Source: an uncultured Alphaproteobacteria bacterium | Lineage (GTDB): Bacteria > Pseudomonadota > Alphaproteobacteria > Rhizobiales > Rhizobiaceae | Length of the DNA stretch: 10,648 nt | Assembly: GCA_929200335.1 (NCBI GenBank) | Contig: CAKMZG010000081.1 | Span: forward strand, 1-10,648 | Direction of reading: 5' to 3' | Part shown: positions 6,957 through 10,648 of the stretch, piece after piece | Layout: every line of letters starts with the position of its first letter | How positions within the stretch are numbered: the first letter of the stretch is position 1 | Program-made: the position numbers and the translations under genes | Notes under the pieces: model-generated | Told to the model about the DNA's origin: nothing | What the model saw: only the letters and a program-made list of their open reading frames with translations | The model's database searches: none

Positions 6957-8177
6957 TTAACGCTTGCCGCCTGCCATTTTTTTAGCTTCTGGCATGGCTC
7001 GTAAAATCAACATGGCTATAACACCGATATAGGGGCCAGGTGCGAGAAATAAAAATACCCATTGCCATCCCACGATTGAAGCGAGTATTGGCACCAGCCA
7101 GATGATGAGAATGGTTAGGGCAAAACCCAAACCCAATTGCAGGGCAAGGGCGGTGCCTACATATGCTTGGTCGGTTAACTCAGTAATTGCAGCAGAAAAT
7201 TGGGCAGAATCTCCAATGATTGAAAAGCCCCAAATTATAGCTATTGTGATGAAAAGCCAAAGTGGTGCATCAAAACTAAAGCCAATTACAAGGGCGCAGG
7301 TGCCAGAGATTGCCATCATTAAGGCGCAAGTATATGTGCGCCCAATTTTATCGGATAACCAGCCTCCTAAAAGACAGCCTGGCACACCTGCGGCGACTAC
7401 GCAAAAGGTCAAGAGTGAGGTATGATCTTGCAATTCTAATTGGGCATTTTGACTGGCTACAGTTGCAAAGGCTAAAAACCACCCCCACATGGCATAGAGT
7501 TCCCACATATGGCCGAAATAACCAAGATTGGCCAAGAATACGGGTTTGTTTTTTAACACTCTACCAAAGGCGCTTATGTCCAAAGGCGCTTTTGAAAAGG
7601 GGTAAGCCCCTTCACGGCCAAATTTATAAAATAGCAGCGCGGCTATGAGAGAGGTGAGCGATGTCGCCATTACTACCCATTGCCAATCGAACGTACCAGC
7701 AAATGTTCGAAATAAATGTGGCAGAGATGAACCCAGCGTTAAAGCGCCTATGATAAGACCCAAAACTAGGCCGCGACCTTTTTGAAACCATGTGGCCATA
7801 AGTTTTATTGCTGGTGGATAAACGCCAGCTAGAGCCACACCTGTGAAAAAGCGCGATAGGATAAGCCAATTACCGAGATCAAAAAGCATGAGGGCATTAG
7901 CAAGGGCTGCAAGTAAGGCAGATGCAGCCATTAGTTTTCTTAAAGTTATTCTATCTGGAATGTTTAAAATGCTTGAACCCAATGCACCCACAACAAAACC
8001 CAATTGCACCGCATTGGTTAGCCATGGCAGGGCGATTGGTGAGAAATCTTTTGCTTTTGTTAGCTCAGGCATAATGGCAGTTGCAGAAAACCACGTGGCT
8101 AGTGAGCCAACAACAGCAATAGCGATAAATATGAGGGTTGGTATGGCACCAATGGATTTTTCTTGTTGCATGCCCAA
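6957..8177 (-). CDS. Major facilitator superfamily transporter
   Basis: A 406-residue, 12-helix secondary transporter of the inner membrane. The MFS motif A appears in both halves: NIPDRITLRKLM (72-83, a weak version) after helix 2, and GGWLSDKIGRTY (271-282) after helix 8. A central cytoplasmic loop covers about residues 185-210. TTG 8177 has an AAGG site eight bases upstream (8186-8189) and is preferred; ATG 8171, two codons inside, has that site 14 bases away and remains possible. It starts 33 bases after the decarboxylase stop on the same strand, so an operon is likely. This context suggests a substrate or product of the decarboxylase (a basic amino acid, a polyamine, or an exchange of the two), but specificity cannot be read from the sequence. 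Confidence 0.9.
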   Translation of the reverse strand: MGMQQEKSIGAIPTLIFIAIAVVGSLATWFSATAIMPELTKAKDFSPIALPWLTNAVQLGFVVGALGSSILNIPDRITLRKLMAASALLAALANALMLFDLGNWLILSRFFTGVALAGVYPPAIKLMATWFQKGRGLVLGLIIGALTLGSSLPHLFRTFAGTFDWQWVVMATSLTSLIAALLFYKFGREGAYPFSKAPLDISAFGRVLKNKPVFLANLGYFGHMWELYAMWGWFLAFATVASQNAQLELQDHTSLLTFCVVAAGVPGCLLGGWLSDKIGRTYTCALMMAISGTCALVIGFSFDAPLWLFITIAIIWGFSIIGDSAQFSAAITELTDQAYVGTALALQLGLGFALTILIIWLVPILASIVGWQWVFLFLAPGPYIGVIAMLILRAMPEAKKMAGGKR

Positions 8178-8210
8178 GGTTTTAGCCTTGTTTTTTGATT
8201 TTGAAAATAC

Positions 8211-9539
8211 TTATTCGCATTCAATCAACTTTAAATCACCATAGCCGTTAAAGCGAGTGCTAGTGGCAAGGCTATAGGCACCAACGCCAAGGAATTCAAT
8301 TTTATCACCCTCATGGATGAAACTTGGTAAACGCATGGGCAGAGGTAACACATCGCAAGGATCACATGTGGGGCCATAAATTGTCCATTCATCCTCAGCA
8401 CATCTGCTATCACAAGAAATCATAGGGTTTTCACTAGCCTCGCCTATAAAGCGATAAATCGGCGTAAGATCTTTAAACTGATATGCCTCCATTAAGCCAC
8501 CATAAATACCATCATTGAGATAAAGTTCTCTGTTTTCTTCACGCACTGTTTTGATGGTGGTTAAAAGTGAGAACGCAGGGGCGATTAAAGCGCGGCCAGG
8601 TTCGCATTCAAATTTAACCCCTGTATTGAAGAATCGCTGTTTGACTTGCCTGATGGTATGGAAGAAGTTTATCAACTGATCTTCATTGCTCTTTATATCT
8701 TCATATTCGGTTGATTGATAAAGCGCTGGAAAGCCTCCACCAACATTAATGAAACTCAATTCAACCTCTGCTCTGCTTGATATTTTATGACAAGCGGTAA
8801 TATGCTTTTCATAGGCCTCTGGGCTTAGGCATTGAGAGCCCACATGAAAGGTTATGCCAAGGACATAATCCATGGTTCTTGCAAGTTTTAAAATAGCTTC
8901 TGCCTCATGAAGGTCTGCGCCAAATTTTTTGGAAAAATCTTGCACACTGTCTTCATGCTTTGGCATAGCAAAACGCACGGCCAATTGTATGTTTGGAGGA
9001 GAAAAACCATCGCATCCGCTAAGTGTGTCATGAAGTTTTTGGAATTCAGAGAGAGAATCCACCACGAAACGTCGGCAATTATAGAGCTGATAAGCTGCTG
9101 TAATCTCTGTCCGTGAGCGGATAGGGTTGTGATAATGCAATATGGCATCGGGGTTGATGCTGTGAACCTGCCTCATTTCCACAAGTGAAGCCACATCATA
9201 ATGGGACAGGCCAAACTCATTCAATGTCTTTAAAACACATTCAGCGCTATTGGCCTTTACCGCATAGCTTAATTTTCCTGGGAAGTGGGTTTGAAAAAAG
9301 GTCGCCCGTGCTTGTAATCGTGATTTATAGAAGCGGATTTCAGGGCGTTCGTTATCGAGCTGATTTTCCAGATGATTTTTAATGAAACGGTTATCATTTT
9401 TTAAAATGCTATGAACGGGCATATGCTCTAAGGTGTCAGCAATATTTGCAGAATTTTTGCAATCTATTTCTTGACCTAATTTTTTTTGCTTAGATAAGCA
9501 TGCAAGGCGATTTTGCTTCAGGTGAAGGCTATCGATCAT
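8211..9539 (-). CDS. PLP-dependent ornithine/lysine decarboxylase-like enzyme (fold III)
   Basis: A 442-residue group IV decarboxylase with an alanine racemase-type barrel, predicted to turn a basic amino acid, most likely ornithine, into a diamine (putrescine). Visible motifs are SYAVKAN with PLP-binding Lys95, FHVGSQ (231-236), the phosphate-binding Gly run INVGGGFP (264-271), CEPGRAL (Glu313, Arg316), GPTCDPCD (389-396) with the active-site Cys392 and Asp393/Asp396, and GAYSLATSTRFNGY (Tyr422). GPTCD followed by FNGY points to ornithine decarboxylase over diaminopimelate decarboxylase; lysine or dual specificity is not excluded. The N-terminus runs about 40 residues longer than usual. AGGA (9548-9551), eight bases before ATG 9539, supports that start, with Met40 as alternative. 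The cytoplasmic enzyme heads a likely operon with the MFS gene and is divergent from an Lrp-type regulator. Confidence 0.88.
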   Translation of the reverse strand: MIDSLHLKQNRLACLSKQKKLGQEIDCKNSANIADTLEHMPVHSILKNDNRFIKNHLENQLDNERPEIRFYKSRLQARATFFQTHFPGKLSYAVKANSAECVLKTLNEFGLSHYDVASLVEMRQVHSINPDAILHYHNPIRSRTEITAAYQLYNCRRFVVDSLSEFQKLHDTLSGCDGFSPPNIQLAVRFAMPKHEDSVQDFSKKFGADLHEAEAILKLARTMDYVLGITFHVGSQCLSPEAYEKHITACHKISSRAEVELSFINVGGGFPALYQSTEYEDIKSNEDQLINFFHTIRQVKQRFFNTGVKFECEPGRALIAPAFSLLTTIKTVREENRELYLNDGIYGGLMEAYQFKDLTPIYRFIGEASENPMISCDSRCAEDEWTIYGPTCDPCDVLPLPMRLPSFIHEGDKIEFLGVGAYSLATSTRFNGYGDLKLIECE

Positions 9540-9594
9540 TGGAAATATCCTTTTTTTACACAGTACCCATATGAAATGTCGGTTTGAACTATCA

Positions 9595-9600
9595 ATTATA
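9595..9600 (-). promoter_or_regulatory. Candidate -10 element of the decarboxylase promoter
   Basis: On the minus strand this is a perfect TATAAT, 55 bases upstream of the decarboxylase start codon. No good TTGACA-like box lies 16-18 bases upstream (the best-spaced hexamer is AACGAA), which would fit an activator-dependent promoter. A start near 9588 would give a leader of about 49 bases. The upstream region overlaps the divergent promoter of the regulator gene. Confidence 0.5.
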
Positions 9601-9621
9601 GCGGTAATTTATATTTATTCG

Positions 9622-9649
9622 TTGAAATAACGGAAAAATAGTATATTTT
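9622..9649 (+). promoter_or_regulatory. Candidate promoter of the Lrp/AsnC-type gene
   Basis: TTGAAA (9622-9627, four of six) and TATTTT (9644-9649) are 16 bases apart; TATATT at 9642-9647 is an alternative -10 with a short 14-base spacer. Either choice puts the transcription start at about 9653-9656, at or just before the ATG. The mRNA would then be leaderless or nearly so, matching the absence of a well-placed ribosome site. Confidence 0.4.
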
Positions 9650-9656
9650 AACGGAA
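9628..9656 (+). repeat. Direct repeat TAACGGAA x2, possible operator
   Basis: The octamer TAACGGAA occurs at 9628-9635 and again at 9649-9656, exactly 21 bases apart, which is two helical turns. The first copy lies in the promoter spacer and the second covers the first base of the ATG. A weaker relative, TAGCGGTA, is at 9599-9606. The inverted repeat CGTT-gaaat-AACG (9620-9632) overlaps the first copy. The placement suits autoregulation by the Lrp-type protein, but this is inference. Confidence 0.4.
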
Positions 9657-10093
9657 TGAGAAAACAATTAGATGAAAAAGATAAGGAATTGCTGGGCTTA
9701 TTATCTGTTAATGCCCGTGAGAGCATTGCAGAACTTGCGCGCAAATTATCCATGTCGCGCTCTACCGTGCAGGATAGAATTAAGCGGTTAGAAACCTCTG
9801 GCGCGATCAAGGGCTATCAAGCCATTTTGGAAGATGATGAGCGTTCTGCGCCCATTCGCGCCATGGTCACAGTGGTTGTGGAACCTCGGCAAACCCAGTC
9901 GATTTTATTAGAACTTCATGCTATTCAGCAGGTAGAAGCCATTCACACCGTGAGTGGTAAATATGATTTAATTATTGAATTGGGCGCTGATACCACCCAA
10001 CGTATGGATAAGGTTTTAGATATTATTGGTGATATTAAAGGGGTTTTACGAACAGAATCCTCTATTATACTCACAACAAAATTGCGCCGTTAA
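9656..10093 (+). CDS. Lrp/AsnC-family transcriptional regulator
   Basis: A 145-residue DNA-binding protein of the feast/famine family, which usually senses an amino acid and binds DNA as a dimer or octamer. The N-terminal helix-turn-helix is clear: LDEKDKELLGLLSVNARESI (5-24), AELARKLSMSRSTVQDRIKRLE (25-46) and SGAIKGYQAIL. The C-terminal ligand-binding (RAM) domain covers about residues 66-140, with VSGKYDLIIELG (99-110) at the position of the family's conserved TGxyD turn. Length is normal. Only GGA directly touching the ATG resembles a ribosome site, so the transcript may be leaderless. It is divergent from the decarboxylase gene over 116 bases, the classic arrangement for a local regulator of that operon and of itself; the effector is likely its substrate or product. 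Confidence 0.93.
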   Translation: MRKQLDEKDKELLGLLSVNARESIAELARKLSMSRSTVQDRIKRLETSGAIKGYQAILEDDERSAPIRAMVTVVVEPRQTQSILLELHAIQQVEAIHTVSGKYDLIIELGADTTQRMDKVLDIIGDIKGVLRTESSIILTTKLRR

Positions 10094-10142
10094 TGCGGGA
10101 CATACTTCAAGTTATGCAAATTGAAATTTCAGGAAAATGACT

Positions 10143-10648
10143 ATGCAAAAGATACATTCTCTTATTGGCTTTATGAGTGCATTGATAATGGTAAGTGTAG
10201 CAATATGCGCACCTGCTTCAGCGGAAAATGTTATAAAGCAAGCGCCTAAATCCCAGATCAATATTCAGCAAAGCTTTGCGCCTTTGGTAAAAGCAGCAGC
10301 ACCAGCTGTGGTTAATGTTTATGCGGCTCGACGCATTAAAACCCGCTCTCCATTTGCTGGTGACCCTTTCTTTGAACGCTTTTTTGGTGATCGAGCTTTT
10401 GGGCGTCCTCGGGAGCGGGTGGAGCGCTCGCTTGGCTCAGGCGTGATTGTGCAAAAGGAAGGTTTAATTGTTACCAATCATCATGTGATTAAAGGCGCAA
10501 CAGAGGTTAAAGTTGCTCTTACCGATGGTCGTGAATTTGAATGTAATGTGGTGTTAAAAGATGAAAAATCAGATTTAGCAGTTCTGCGCATTAAAGAAAA
10601 AGGCAATTTTTCAACTTTACAATTAGGTGATTCTGAACAATTAGAAGT
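10143..10648 (+). CDS. Do/DegP-family periplasmic serine protease, N-terminal part (3' end outside window)
   Basis: The first 168 residues of an HtrA-type protease that degrades or chaperones misfolded envelope proteins. A Sec signal peptide (hydrophobic residues 7-22) is probably cut after ASA, residue 27. The chymotrypsin-like domain follows: SFAPLVKAAAPAVVNVYA, a flexible loop DPFFERFFGDRAFGR (74-88), SLGSGVIVQKEGLIVTNHHV with catalytic His114, and DEKSDLAVLRI with catalytic Asp144. The catalytic serine and PDZ domains lie beyond the window. AGGA at 10131-10134 is eight bases before ATG 10143; the in-frame ATG 10137 is only two bases from it and is less likely. It follows the regulator gene by 49 bases, which contain the palindrome TGAAATTTCA (10122-10131). 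Whether it is DegP, DegQ or DegS-like cannot be decided from this part. Confidence 0.95.
   Translation, partial: MQKIHSLIGFMSALIMVSVAICAPASAENVIKQAPKSQINIQQSFAPLVKAAAPAVVNVYAARRIKTRSPFAGDPFFERFFGDRAFGRPRERVERSLGSGVIVQKEGLIVTNHHVIKGATEVKVALTDGREFECNVVLKDEKSDLAVLRIKEKGNFSTLQLGDSEQLE

Noticed and set aside
7843..8244. Open frame of 133 codons on the + strand opposite the MFS gene
   Set aside because: It lies antisense to the well-supported MFS gene and the decarboxylase end, has no recognisable motif or ribosome site, and reads like complement of membrane-protein codons.
9551..9557. Run of seven T as a + strand terminator
   Set aside because: No hairpin precedes it and no + strand gene ends there; on the minus strand it is the A-rich leader next to the decarboxylase ribosome site.
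10137..10145. ATG 10137 as the start of the Do-like protease
   Set aside because: It is in frame but only two bases from the AGGA ribosome site, whereas ATG 10143 has the ideal eight-base spacing.

Overview
The window is a 10.6 kb piece of an AT-rich (about 40% G+C by eye) alphaproteobacterial chromosome. The ribosomal protein L17 and RNA polymerase alpha sequences, the Tat-exported MsrB and the S11-alpha-L17 gene order all fit Alphaproteobacteria. Order-level placement (perhaps Hyphomicrobiales or a marine low-GC relative) is inference only. Both ends are cut inside genes: S11 (rpsK) at the left and a Do/DegP-family periplasmic protease at the right.

Layout. Positions 1-1860 hold the end of the ribosomal alpha operon on the + strand: rpsK (partial), rpoA (GTG start) and rplQ, closed by a strong GCAA-tetraloop terminator. 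Positions 2054-3951 hold two exported proteins on the + strand. The first is a cysteine-rich Sel1-repeat (Hcp-like) protein with six exact 36-residue repeats, each carrying a C-x7-C pair. The second is a Tat-exported methionine-R-sulfoxide reductase (MsrB) with its own good promoter. A hairpin-rich convergent junction (3952-4076) separates them from a three-gene minus-strand run. Read in transcription order, that run is a PLP-dependent ornithine decarboxylase-like enzyme (9539-8211), an MFS transporter (8177-6957) and a large DUF2339 membrane protein (6878-4077). An Lrp/AsnC-family regulator (9656-10093) is divergent from the decarboxylase across a 116 bp control region. It is followed by the start of the Do/DegP-like protease.

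How the genes may work together. The regulator, decarboxylase and transporter form a plausible amino-acid sensing, decarboxylation and transport module, in which the Lrp-type protein would act on the shared intergenic region. The Sel1/Hcp-like protein, MsrB and the Do-like protease are all predicted to act outside the cytoplasm in disulfide, oxidation or folding quality control. Only their closeness on the map links them. No mobile element, CRISPR array, tRNA or rRNA was seen. From memory, in many Hyphomicrobiales the Do-like protease gene follows rplQ closely, so the block 1860-10140 may be a lineage-specific accessory insertion.
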